From: Kutzneria sp044547355
GTDB taxonomy: Bacteria; Actinomycetota; Actinomycetes; Mycobacteriales; Pseudonocardiaceae
Direction: 5' to 3'
Assembly (NCBI RefSeq): GCF_044547355.1
Contig: NZ_JBIUAG010000043.1
Span: 1 to 64,000, forward strand
DNA length: 64,000 nt
Position numbers and translations under genes: made by a program. Position 1 is the first letter of the stretch. The number at the start of each line of letters is the position of its first letter. Under the pieces are notes generated by a model, which was not told the DNA's origin, ran no database searches, and was given only the letters and a program-made list of their open reading frames with translations. Below are positions 25,119 through 33,138 of the stretch, in pieces.

Positions 25119-25787
25119 GTGTACATCGACAACAGCGGCGCCGACGGTCACGAGCTGAAGATCGAGGTCGACGGCCACGAGTACACCGACGAGGCCACCG
25201 AGAGCTACCACCACGACGGCGCCCTGGACACCGCCGACGTGGACGGCGAGGACGGCGGGCACACCGCCTACACCGACACCGACCACGACGGCACCGCCGA
25301 CCTGGCCACCCGCTACGACAACACCGGCCACGTCGTCGGCGAGGCCCACTACAACTCCGCCACCGGCCAGTGGACCCAGTCCTCCGCCGGCTCCGGCATG
25401 ATCGTCGACACCGCCCAGGGCCAGCAGAACGTCGGGCCCGCCACCACCGACACCGACGGCGACGGCGCCAACGACACCGCCGTCGTCACCGACGCCGAGG
25501 GCAACACCTTCCTCTACACCGACACCGACGGCGACGGCAAAGCCGACTACGCCATGGAGATCGCCTCCGACGGCCAGGTCACCATCTCCCACCACACCGG
25601 CGACCACCAGTGGACCCCGGTCGAACACGGCCACCTCGACGGCAGCGGCAACTACCAGAAGGACAGCTCCGCCAACCCCCTGCTCACCTTCGGCGCCGAC
25701 GACCACTCCTGGGGCGGCGCCTCACAACCGGCCCCCGACGGCCAGGGCCTCGTCCGCACCGACCCCGCCACCGGCGAGTGGACCTGA
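25119..25787 (+). CDS. Acidic protein with DxDxDG calcium-type repeats
   Basis: 222 aa, GTG start. It is very acidic, His-rich in places and has no signal peptide. Three DxDxDG-like loops (DTDHDGTAD, DTDGDGAND, DTDGDGKAD) resemble EF-hand/dockerin loops. Intervening strands alternate xxYTDTDxDGxAD with VTDxEGN. I recall similar proteins near iniBAC-like dynamin loci in mycobacteria and relatives. It begins 71 bp after the second dynamin and is probably part of the same transcription unit. Ca binding is inferred. Confidence 0.68.
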   Translation: MYIDNSGADGHELKIEVDGHEYTDEATESYHHDGALDTADVDGEDGGHTAYTDTDHDGTADLATRYDNTGHVVGEAHYNSATGQWTQSSAGSGMIVDTAQGQQNVGPATTDTDGDGANDTAVVTDAEGNTFLYTDTDGDGKADYAMEIASDGQVTISHHTGDHQWTPVEHGHLDGSGNYQKDSSANPLLTFGADDHSWGGASQPAPDGQGLVRTDPATGEWT

Positions 25788-25942
25788 CCAGGGGTCTTCT
25801 CCGCACTGCCGCATCGCATGGGCTGGCGACTCCCCCGCCCAGACCGACGTCGCCCGCAGTCCACCAAAGCCTGGTACACCCAGCCTGCCGCCCCCGAGAG
25901 GAACCAACCCCGACCAGCACGCCCAGGCCCGACTGAAGCCCA

Positions 25943-26051
25943 TCCCCCACCACTCCCTGGGGTGGCCGCCCCGTCGCCAGCCTACCCAAGGCGCCCGGAA
26001 GTCGACCTTGAACTGGGCGGCCCTGTGGACAACTCCGAGGCCTGTGGACAA
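25943..26051 (+). repeat. Dispersed DnaA-box repeat, copy A
   Basis: Copy A in the 696 bp gap between the acidic protein and pckG. It starts with CCCCCACCACTCCCTGGGG, has AGCCTA at 25979-25984, and ends with two direct TGTGGACAA boxes at 26024-26032 and 26043-26051 (19 bp period). The complementary strand reads TTGTCCACA, the actinomycete DnaA-box consensus. Apart from this element and the regulatory motifs listed below, I see no convincing gene in 25788-26483. Confidence 0.8.
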
Positions 26052-26163
26052 CCGGGACAAGCCGATCGTGGGTAAGCCTGGACACATCCTCGATACCATC
26101 AGGTGTCGGGGATGTCTCTTTTTCCGTCGACAAATTCGGCGGGGTGATCCACGTGGTCCGTCA

Positions 26164-26175
26164 TGGTCTGAACCA
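26164..26175. promoter_or_regulatory. DasR-type dre-like site upstream of pckG
   Basis: TGGTCTGAACCA, two differences from TGGTCTAGACCA, 320 bp before pckG. The flanks CATGGTCTG...CCAA resemble those of the site at 13266. It would link gluconeogenesis to amino-sugar sensing if real. Confidence 0.3.
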
Positions 26176-26218
26176 ATGGGATTTCCGAAACGATTCCGGA
26201 GTGACCGGGGTTACAGCG

Positions 26219-26232
26219 TGGAAGCGCTCTCA
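26219..26232. promoter_or_regulatory. LacI-family-like operator upstream of pckG
   Basis: TGGAAGCGCTCTCA has the AGCGCT core of actinobacterial LacI-family operators such as the CebR site TGGGAGCGCTCCCA, with two differences. It is about 250 bp before the pckG start. Confidence 0.35.
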
Positions 26233-26370
26233 GTGATCGGTTTTCGGGGTTCTGGCGTGCTCAAAAAGAGTGCTGAATCGATTCCTTGATCGCTTATGTG
26301 AGGTGGCTGACAGGTGAACGGTCGGCCACTGGTGTGTAACCCGGATACAGTGGGGCATCCCCTAAAACCT

Positions 26371-26394
26371 CACACCCGGACGCCGCCGGGTGTG
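26371..26394 (+). promoter_or_regulatory. pckG leader hairpin 1
   Basis: CACACCCGG / CCGGGTGTG, perfect 9 bp stem with loop ACGCCG, about 90 bp before pckG. The segment GGACGCCG at 26378-26385 is identical to the 5' arm of hairpin 2 and could compete for the same partner. A -10-like TACAGT lies upstream near 26345. Confidence 0.5.
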
Positions 26395-26410
26395 GTTCCG
26401 CATTTCATGA

Positions 26411-26444
26411 GGACGCCGTCGTCTGCCTAGGGACAGCGGCGTCC
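26411..26444 (+). promoter_or_regulatory. pckG leader hairpin 2
   Basis: GGACGCCG (26411-26418) pairs with CGGCGTCC (26437-26444) across an 18 nt loop, ending 39 bp before the pckG start codon. Its 3' arm can alternatively pair with 26378-26385, which would disrupt hairpin 1. Confidence 0.5.
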
Positions 26445-26483
26445 CTGTGCTTTCGTCCGGCAGACCCCAGGGCAGGAGACGAG

Positions 26484-28295
26484 ATGACCGCACTGACCAT
26501 CCCCGGTCTCGACCAGGCACCGACCACCAACGAGCGGCTGCTGAACTGGGTGCAGGAGGTGGCGGAGCTGACCACGCCGGACCGGGTGGTCTGGGTGGAC
26601 GGGTCCGAGGCGGAGTCGAAGCGCATCAACGCGGCCCTGGTCGAAGCGGGCACCTTCGTGCCGCTGAAGAAGAAGCCGAACTCCTACTGGGCGGCCTCGG
26701 ATCCCACCGACGTGGCCCGGGTCGAGGAGCGCACCTTCATCTGCTCGGTCGACCCGGCCGACGCGGGTCCGACCAACAACTGGATGGACCCGGCCGAGAT
26801 GAAGGCCCTCATGACCGAGCTCTACCGGGGCTGCATGAGCGGTCGCACGATGTACGTCATTCCGTTCTGCATGGGTCCGCTCGACGCCGAGAAACCCATG
26901 CTGGGGGTGGAGATCACCGATTCGGAATACGTCGTCGCCTCGATGCGCATCATGACCCGCATGGGCAGCAAGGCCCTGGCTCGCTTCACCGATGACGCGG
27001 AGTACGTGGAGGCACTGCATTCCGTCGGCGCGCCGCTGGAGCCGGGCCAGGACGACGTGCCGTGGCCGTGCAACGACACGAAGTACATCACGCAGTTCCC
27101 GGAGGAGCGGCGGATCTGGTCCTACGGCTCGGGCTACGGTGGCAACGCCCTGCTGGGCAAGAAGTGCTACTCGCTGCGCATCGCCTCGGTGATGGCCCGC
27201 GACGAGGGCTGGCTGGCCGAGCACATGCTGATCCTCAAGCTGATCTCGCCGGAGAACAAGGTCCACTACATCGCGGCTGCCTTCCCGTCGGCCTGCGGCA
27301 AGACCAACCTGGCCATGCTGGAGCCGACCATCCCGGGCTGGAAGGTCGAGACGCTCGGCGACGACATCGCGTGGATGCGGTTCGGTGAGGACGGCCGGCT
27401 GTACGCGGTGAACCCGGAGTACGGCTTCTTCGGCGTCGCCCCGGGCACCGACTACCACACCAACCCGAACGCCATGCGCACCATCGAGCAGGGCAACTCG
27501 GTGTTCACCAACGTGGCGCTGACCGACGACGGCGACATCTGGTGGGAGGGCATGGGCGAGAAGCCGGCCCACCTGATCTCGTGGAAGAAGCAGGACTGGA
27601 CGCCGGAGTCGACCGAGCTGTCCTCGCACCCGAACTCCCGCTACTGCACGCCGATGCAGCAGTGCCCGATCCTGGCCCCGGAGTGGGACGACCCCAAGGG
27701 CGTGCCGATCTCGGCGATCTTCTTCGGCGGCCGCCGCGCCAGCACGGTGCCGCTGATCACCGAGTCCCGCGACTGGCAGCACGGCGTGTTCATGGGCGCC
27801 ACGCTGTCCAGCGAGACCACGGCGGCGGCGGTCGGCCAGGTCGGCGTGGTGCGCCGCGACCCGATGGCCATGCTGCCCTTCATCGGCTACCACGCCGGCG
27901 ACTACTTCAACCACTGGATCCAGCTGGGCAAGAACGCCAACGCGGAGAAGCTGCCCAAGATCTTCTACGTGAACTGGTTCCGCCGCGGCGAGGACCGCGG
28001 CTTCCTGTGGCCCGGGTTCGGCGAGAACAGCCGGGTGCTGAAGTGGGCCATCGAGCGCCTGGAGGGCACGGCCGCGGCCGAGGAGACGCCGATCGGCCAC
28101 GTGCCGACCCCGGCCGACCTGGACCTGACCGGCCTGGACGCGCCGGCCGAGGCCGTCGCCGCCGCGCTGGCCTTCGACGCCGACGAGTGGCGGGCCGAGC
28201 TGCCGCTGATCGAGGAGTGGTTCGCCAAGATCGGCGACAAGCTGCCCACCTCGCTGCGTGACGAGTTCGAAGCGCTCAAGCAGCGCCTGGGCTGA
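26484..28295 (+). CDS. pckG: Phosphoenolpyruvate carboxykinase (GTP)
   Basis: 603 aa, ATG preceded by GCAGGAGA. GTP-type PEPCK signatures are complete: the active-site loop FPSACGKTNLAMLEPT (near residues 269-284), YIAAAFPSACGKT context, GEDGRLYAVNPEYGFFGVAPG, IFFGGRRASTVPLI and the C-terminal FLWPGFGENSRVLKW. It converts oxaloacetate and GTP to PEP and CO2, the entry to gluconeogenesis. It stands alone, with a long regulatory leader and a 51-bp terminator hairpin after the stop. Confidence 0.97.
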   Translation: MTALTIPGLDQAPTTNERLLNWVQEVAELTTPDRVVWVDGSEAESKRINAALVEAGTFVPLKKKPNSYWAASDPTDVARVEERTFICSVDPADAGPTNNWMDPAEMKALMTELYRGCMSGRTMYVIPFCMGPLDAEKPMLGVEITDSEYVVASMRIMTRMGSKALARFTDDAEYVEALHSVGAPLEPGQDDVPWPCNDTKYITQFPEERRIWSYGSGYGGNALLGKKCYSLRIASVMARDEGWLAEHMLILKLISPENKVHYIAAAFPSACGKTNLAMLEPTIPGWKVETLGDDIAWMRFGEDGRLYAVNPEYGFFGVAPGTDYHTNPNAMRTIEQGNSVFTNVALTDDGDIWWEGMGEKPAHLISWKKQDWTPESTELSSHPNSRYCTPMQQCPILAPEWDDPKGVPISAIFFGGRRASTVPLITESRDWQHGVFMGATLSSETTAAAVGQVGVVRRDPMAMLPFIGYHAGDYFNHWIQLGKNANAEKLPKIFYVNWFRRGEDRGFLWPGFGENSRVLKWAIERLEGTAAAEETPIGHVPTPADLDLTGLDAPAEAVAAALAFDADEWRAELPLIEEWFAKIGDKLPTSLRDEFEALKQRLG

Positions 28296-28301
28296 GCAGT
28301 G

Positions 28302-28352
28302 TCATGAAGGGCCCCTTCCTCGCGTTGAACGTGAGGAAGGGGCCCTTCATGA
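28302..28352 (+). terminator. Long perfect terminator hairpin after pckG
   Basis: Stem TCATGAAGGGCCCCTTCCTC / GAGGAAGGGGCCCTTCATGA, 20 bp without mismatch and extendable into the loop, 6 bp after the stop. It belongs to the same hairpin family as 16516 and 34811. Confidence 0.85.
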
Positions 28353-28434
28353 CGTGAAAACGGCTCCCCCGGACGAGTGAGCAACCGGACTGCGGCGTGC
28401 GGCGTCCTCCTCATCGAAAGAGGAGGTGTGTCAC

Positions 28435-28590
28435 GTGATTTTCGCGGCCTTGGCGATGCTGGTGCTCGCGGCGATCGCCCTTCCCATGGCGACCATCGCG
28501 CTGACCAGATCCGCCCACAAGACGACCGTCGACGGGGAGCCACCGGCGGCCACGGATCAGCTCGACAGCGATCCGGCGGCGGCCCACTAG
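28435..28590 (+). CDS. Small membrane protein (51 aa)
   Basis: 51 codons from GTG 28435 to TAG 28590, with AGAGGAGGTG eight bases upstream, an excellent ribosome site. One transmembrane helix (IFAALAMLVLAAIALPMATI) at the N-terminus and a polar, acidic tail (HKTTVDGEPPAATDQLDS). It is convergent with the septum-formation lipoprotein, whose stop lies four bases away. I do not recognise a family. Confidence 0.6.
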   Translation: MIFAALAMLVLAAIALPMATIALTRSAHKTTVDGEPPAATDQLDSDPAAAH

Positions 28591-28594
28591 GAAC

Positions 28595-29497
28595 TCAGCT
28601 CGGCAGCGGCCCGCTGCCGATGTGCTCGAGGCGGGCGCCGACCGGGCGCGCGGCCTCGGCGTAGCAGATGAGGTTGGTGTATCCCTGCGCCCAGGCCTGC
28701 CGGGTGTCGGGGGCCCGCCAGGTGTAGGTGACGTCCGTCCGCGACGCCGTGCCCAGGTAGCTGACCAGCTCCTGCGAGCAGCGGTCGCGGGCGATCTGGT
28801 TGATCACCTCGGTCGCCGGCATCGGATCGGTGTACCGGCCCAGCGCCTGCACGCCCGGCAGCGCCTCACCCAGGTGCGGCTTGTCGCACGAGCCGAACTC
28901 CAGGGTCTGGCTGTGCGAGGGCGAGCTGACCGTGCACGTCTGGTACTTGGCGAAGCCGGCGCCGGTCAGCACGTGCCGCAGCGAGCCGGCGATGGTGAGC
29001 GGATTGCCGGCCGAGTCGATCTGCGTGGCCGCGCACACCATCCACCGCTCGCCCTGCGTCCACGCCTCGGCCTGCGGCCAGAACGCCCAGGCCTGGATGT
29101 CGGTGGCGTCGGCATCCTTGGCGCCCAGGTAGTCGCCGAGCGCGTCCCGGCACTGCGGCAGGGACTCCCGGGTCATCGTGGTGTCGTCGGGCATCGACGT
29201 GGGCAGCCCGTCGGGGAGCTTGCCGACCAGGGTCACTTCGCCCTGGTGCGGCTGCCCGCACGCGACGGTCCGGTGGTTGGCGTCGATGCAGTCGCCGACG
29301 GCCGGCAGCGTGTCGTGGCTGACGCCGCCGCTGTCCACCTTCGGCACCGGCAACGGGCCGTCCCCGGCCGCGTTGTTCGGCGAGCTCGGAGTGACCGACA
29401 GCGCCTCGGACAGGTCCATGGTGGGTCTGCCGCAGGCCGCCGTCATGCCAACCAATGCCAGCACGATGACCGCCAACCAGCCGTGCCGCACCATCAC
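28595..29497 (-). CDS. Septum-formation-family lipoprotein
   Basis: 300 aa; ATG 29497 or the next ATG one codon on. Signal peptide and lipobox (VGMTAAC, Cys22). Two Septum_form-like segments: VGDCIDANHRTVACGQPHQGEV, with its C...C...PH.GEV pattern, and CTVSSPSHSQ ... FGSCDKPHLGEALPG. Family members are cell-envelope proteins of actinobacteria, named for an association with septation; the exact role is not known. A single gene, divergent from nothing close. Confidence 0.82.
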   Translation of the reverse strand: MMVRHGWLAVIVLALVGMTAACGRPTMDLSEALSVTPSSPNNAAGDGPLPVPKVDSGGVSHDTLPAVGDCIDANHRTVACGQPHQGEVTLVGKLPDGLPTSMPDDTTMTRESLPQCRDALGDYLGAKDADATDIQAWAFWPQAEAWTQGERWMVCAATQIDSAGNPLTIAGSLRHVLTGAGFAKYQTCTVSSPSHSQTLEFGSCDKPHLGEALPGVQALGRYTDPMPATEVINQIARDRCSQELVSYLGTASRTDVTYTWRAPDTRQAWAQGYTNLICYAEAARPVGARLEHIGSGPLPS

Positions 29498-29627
29498 TCC
29501 CCTCGTCCGAACCGACCATCGGCCGTTCGACCGTACCGGCTCAACCGGCCGTCAACCTGGCAATGACCTGAGGGATGCTTGCACGCTGCCGTGGCGGGCA
29601 AGCATCCCCCAGGTCGGCTACCCACTG

Positions 29628-30929
29628 TCAGCTCAAAGCATTCGCCGCGGCCGTGACCAGTGCGACGGCCTGGTTGGCGATCGCGGTCCGCCGGGCCTCG
29701 AACGCCGGGTCGGTCAGCGCCGTCGGGGCGGTGGGGACGCCCAGCACCGGCGTGTGCAGGTGGCCGCCGCGCACCGCGGTCGCGCCCAGGCCCAGCCGCA
29801 CCCGGTTGGACCGGTACATGCTCTCGTTGGACAGGTAGTCACCGCCGCCGCCCTGTGCGGCGATCTCGCCCGGCTTCGGCGCGTCGGTCCGGCAGACCTG
29901 CTGGCCGGTGCCCGGGTGGCTGCTGTCGGACCAGACGCAGAACAGCAGGTCGAAGTTCACCGGATAGCTGCCGGTCGGGGTGGCCTGCATCTGCTGGTAC
30001 GGCAGCGTGGTCTCGATGAACTGGTCGGCCGGCTGCGGCCAGCCGGCGGCCGCCGGCACCGGGCCGGTGGAGCTGGCGTCCAGGTTGTCCGGGAAGCCGC
30101 CGCGCCAGTCGCCGGCCCAGCGCTCGATGTCGAACTGGCCGGGGCGGCCCTGGCTGATCGTCATGATCAGGTCCGGCCGGTGGGCGGCGTCCTTGATCGC
30201 CGTGCCGTAGGCCGCCTCGACGATGCCCTGGTCGAAGTAGCTCCACACCACCGGGAAGCTGACCGCCTGCACCACCGCCGGCCCGCCGGGCGTAGTGACG
30301 GTCAGGCCGTCGAGCTGGAGCGCGGCCGCGCCGGCCGGGTTGGAGATGCGCACGCCGGCGCCGTCCAGCTGGAACGGGTCGAAGCCGCTGACCATGATCT
30401 TCTTGACCCCGGAGCCGGCCGGCAGCCGGTCCGAGTCGAGGCCGCGGGAGCCGTGGTCCAGGGCGGTGAGCAGGGCGGTCCGGTCGGCCGTGGAGACGGT
30501 GAACTTCGGCTGCCACTGCCGCAGCGCCTTGGTCATCTGCAGCCGGGCCCAGTACAGCGGGCGGTCGTCGTGGGGGTCGAGCGTGCCCAGGCCGGGGCGG
30601 CGGCCCTGGGCGCGGTCGACGGCGGTCTGCCAGAGGTTGTCGCCGGCCGCGGTCACCAGCGTCCGCGCGGCCGGGAGCGACCTGGCCGCGCACAGCTGCT
30701 GGCTCAGGTCGGCGACCAGCGGGTCGAAGCCGGCCTGGGTGACCAGGGTCGGGCCGACGGCGGGGCCGCCGGCCGGCATGGTCGCGGCCAGCCGCTGCTC
30801 CTCCACGGTGAGCTGGGCGTTCGGGGTGAAGCACTGGGCGTCCGGAGCGGCCTGGGCGACCGCAGGGCTCAGCAGGGTGAGCGCCAGCACCGCCGGGGCC
30901 AGGATGTGAATTTTCTTCGTAATCGCCAC
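29628..30929 (-). CDS. Secreted pyroglutamyl-peptidase (C15)-like protein with Cys to Ser substitution
   Basis: 433 aa from GTG 30929, giving a signal peptide ending AVAQA. The C-terminal half shows the C15 fold: KKIMVSGFDPF, ISNPAGAAALQLDG, VQAVSFPVVWSYFD and RPDLIMTISQGRPGQFDIER (Glu269 where PCP has its catalytic Glu). The position of the catalytic Cys reads GDYLSNESMY, with Ser367; the base is probably His392 in HLHTPVLGVP. The Ser-His spacing of 25 matches Cys-His 24 in PCP. So it is a serine variant or an inactive homologue. A 170-residue N-terminal region of unknown fold precedes it. Confidence 0.65.
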   Translation of the reverse strand: MAITKKIHILAPAVLALTLLSPAVAQAAPDAQCFTPNAQLTVEEQRLAATMPAGGPAVGPTLVTQAGFDPLVADLSQQLCAARSLPAARTLVTAAGDNLWQTAVDRAQGRRPGLGTLDPHDDRPLYWARLQMTKALRQWQPKFTVSTADRTALLTALDHGSRGLDSDRLPAGSGVKKIMVSGFDPFQLDGAGVRISNPAGAAALQLDGLTVTTPGGPAVVQAVSFPVVWSYFDQGIVEAAYGTAIKDAAHRPDLIMTISQGRPGQFDIERWAGDWRGGFPDNLDASSTGPVPAAAGWPQPADQFIETTLPYQQMQATPTGSYPVNFDLLFCVWSDSSHPGTGQQVCRTDAPKPGEIAAQGGGGDYLSNESMYRSNRVRLGLGATAVRGGHLHTPVLGVPTAPTALTDPAFEARRTAIANQAVALVTAAANALS

Positions 30930-31004
30930 CTGAACGAGTGTTGTGCATCCGTGCGTAGAGCAACACGGCAAGTAGTCGGTTTTCGCGCGGAGGGTCAAAC
31001 GCCG

Positions 31005-32708
31005 ATGGCACGCAGAGGCATGGCCGGGGACGTGGCGATCGTCGGCGCGGCGGTGCTGGTCGCGGCCGGGGTGCTGGTCGCGGTGGCCACTCCCAGCACC
31101 AAGGTGCAAGCGTTTGCCAACGAGCTGACCGGCGGTGGCGACGCGCCCGCGGTGCCGCTGCCCGGCCCGCCCGCGGCCTCCTCGCACGCGTCGCCGGTGC
31201 CGACCACCACCGTGCAGGCGCAGATCGTCGTGCAGACCGACGCCACCGGCCGCATCGTCGGCATGCAGCCGCGGACCCCGCTGCCCTCGACCGCCGGCAG
31301 CTCCCCGGCGCAGGCCGCCCAGTCCCACCTCGACGACATCGCCCAGGTCTGGCAGGTCGACCCGTCGACGCTGCGCCTGGCCGACGTGCGGCCGGTGCCG
31401 TTCGGCACGGTCGTGCGCTACCAGCAGACGATCGGCGGCGTGCCGGTGTTCGGCGGCCAGATCGTCGAGGCCCTGAGCAAGGACGGCTCGCTGGTCAGCG
31501 CGGTCGGCAAGACCACCAAGGCCCGGTCCGGCGGCTTCCCGACCGACCAGTCGCAGACCGTGCGGGCCGCCGGCCAGAAGGCGGTGGCCGCGACCGCCGA
31601 CGCCAAGAAGCTGTCGGCCAAGGACCTGAGCGTGCAGGCCACCGACCAGTACTGGTGGGACCCGACGCTGGGCGGCACGACCGGCAAGGCCGTGGCCAAG
31701 CCGGTCTACGTGGTGCACATCCGGGGCGCCCGGGCCGACCAGCAGTGGTCCATGGTCGTCGGCGCCAGCAACACCGACGTGGTGCAGTCCTGGTCGGAGA
31801 CCCGGGAGGCGACCAACCGGGACGTCTGCGACGCGCGCCGGCAGCTGGTCAGCGGCAGCCAGGGCTCGGTCCGCTGCGGCACCTCGTTCCCGCTGGTCCG
31901 CACCGAGCGCGGCGGCACCGCCACCGGCGACGTCGGCTCGGTGTTCAAGTTCTTCGGCGACGCCCAGAACTTCTACGCCCGGTTCACCGGGCTCGACCTG
32001 ACCTCGCTGATCGGCGCGGACTACGGCGACGGCACCGGCAAGGCCATCCGCGGCACGGTCCGGATCTGCATGGTCGGCGAGCGCTGCCCGTTCCTCAACG
32101 CGTTCTGGGACGGCGAGCAGATGGCCTTCGGCGAGGGCGTCACCACCGAGGACATCACCGGCCACGAACTCACCCACGGCGTGACCCAGCACACCTCGGG
32201 CCTGCAGGGCGGGCAGGCCGACGCCATCAACGAGGGCATGTCCGACGTGTTCGGCAAGTTCATCGGCATCACCTCGAACGACCCCAACAGCGCCGGCGCC
32301 GACCGCTGGTCCATCGGGGCCGGCTCGGCCATCGGCGTCATCCGGGACATGCGCAACCCCAACCGGTTCCAGCAGCCCGACCGGGTCAACGGCGCGTTCT
32401 GGGTGACCGACAACCCCGATCCGCACGTCAACGACGGCGTGGTCAACAAGGCCTCGTTCCTGATCACCGACGGGGCCACCTTCAACGGCCGGACCGTGCG
32501 CGGGCTCGGCGTGGCCAAGGCCGTGCAGGTGTGGTTCGGGGTGGAGAACCTGCTCACCCCGCGGTCCACCTTCCAGGACCTCGGCAACGCGCTGACCGTC
32601 TCCTGCCAGGCCAACCTGGCCGCCGGCGTCGCCGGCATCACCCAGGACGACTGCGCCCAGGTCGCCAACGCCGTCGCGGCCACCCAGCTCGATCAGGCTC
32701 CCCGGTGA
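31005..32708 (+). CDS. Secreted M4-family (thermolysin-like) metalloprotease
   Basis: 567 aa. It has an N-terminal hydrophobic anchor or signal (residues 8-28), a Pro/Thr-rich linker, an FTP/PepSY-type propeptide (VVRYQQTIGGVPVFGGQIV), then the catalytic domain: zinc motif HELTH (387-391) and third ligand Glu410 in INEGMSDVFG. His in DPHVNDGVVNKASF matches the M4 substrate-stabilising residue. It probably matures by removal of the propeptide outside the cell. It is divergent from the C15-like gene with a 75 bp gap holding GTGTTG/CAACAC arms. Confidence 0.92.
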   Translation: MARRGMAGDVAIVGAAVLVAAGVLVAVATPSTKVQAFANELTGGGDAPAVPLPGPPAASSHASPVPTTTVQAQIVVQTDATGRIVGMQPRTPLPSTAGSSPAQAAQSHLDDIAQVWQVDPSTLRLADVRPVPFGTVVRYQQTIGGVPVFGGQIVEALSKDGSLVSAVGKTTKARSGGFPTDQSQTVRAAGQKAVAATADAKKLSAKDLSVQATDQYWWDPTLGGTTGKAVAKPVYVVHIRGARADQQWSMVVGASNTDVVQSWSETREATNRDVCDARRQLVSGSQGSVRCGTSFPLVRTERGGTATGDVGSVFKFFGDAQNFYARFTGLDLTSLIGADYGDGTGKAIRGTVRICMVGERCPFLNAFWDGEQMAFGEGVTTEDITGHELTHGVTQHTSGLQGGQADAINEGMSDVFGKFIGITSNDPNSAGADRWSIGAGSAIGVIRDMRNPNRFQQPDRVNGAFWVTDNPDPHVNDGVVNKASFLITDGATFNGRTVRGLGVAKAVQVWFGVENLLTPRSTFQDLGNALTVSCQANLAAGVAGITQDDCAQVANAVAATQLDQAPR

Positions 32709-32710
32709 CC

Positions 32711-32819
32711 AGCCCCCACCCAATCCCAGGGGGGCGACCCCGCTGCCAGTCTATCGGCCAGGGGGCTCGGACGGGTGGGGTGAAGATCGACATGTGGACA
32801 ACTCGGGGCCTGTGGACAA
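32711..32819 (+). repeat. Dispersed DnaA-box repeat, copy B
   Basis: Three bases after the metalloprotease stop. It has GCCCCCACCCAATCCCAGGG, AGTCTA at 32748-32753, GAAGATCGACA, and direct TGTGGACAA boxes at 32793-32801 and 32811-32819 (18 bp period). Same orientation as copy A. It fills most of the gap before the DUF3311 gene. Confidence 0.85.
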
Positions 32820-32928
32820 GCCACGCTGGCGATCCACGGTCACAATTCAGACACCTGATCACCTGATCGGGGCAGGCGCGATCATCCCGGCTTAACATCC
32901 GCTTCATCCGCGACGCCGGGAGGATGAC

Positions 32929-33138
32929 ATGTCGAACGAACCGCCACCGCGGCGGTGGAACCCGTGGAACCTGTTGCTGCTGGTCCCGCTGCTGATGTTG
33001 ATCACGCCGTGGTACAACTTCGACGGGCCCCGGGTCTTCGGCCTGCCGTTCTTCTACTGGTACCAGTTCCTGTTCGTGCCGGTCGGCGTGATCTGCGTTG
33101 GCGTGGTCTACGCCAAGAGCCGGGGTGAGGGCCGATGA
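32929..33138 (+). CDS. DUF3311-type small membrane protein
   Basis: 69 aa with two transmembrane helices (LLLLVPLLMLITPWYNFDGP, then FFYWYQFLFVPVGVICVGVV). DUF3311 proteins routinely precede SSF transporters and are thought to be accessory subunits. Its last four bases overlap the transporter start (ATGA). Confidence 0.88.
   Translation: MSNEPPPRRWNPWNLLLLVPLLMLITPWYNFDGPRVFGLPFFYWYQFLFVPVGVICVGVVYAKSRGEGR

Noticed and set aside
25943..26051. A chromosomal replication origin at the paired DnaA boxes
   Set aside because: Only two boxes per site, no dnaA/dnaN neighbours, no AT-rich unwinding region, and four similar sites in 37 kb.
25788..26483. Protein-coding genes in the pckG upstream gap
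   Set aside because: Open frames there are short, run through the repeat and hairpins, and show no recognisable motifs or ribosome sites.
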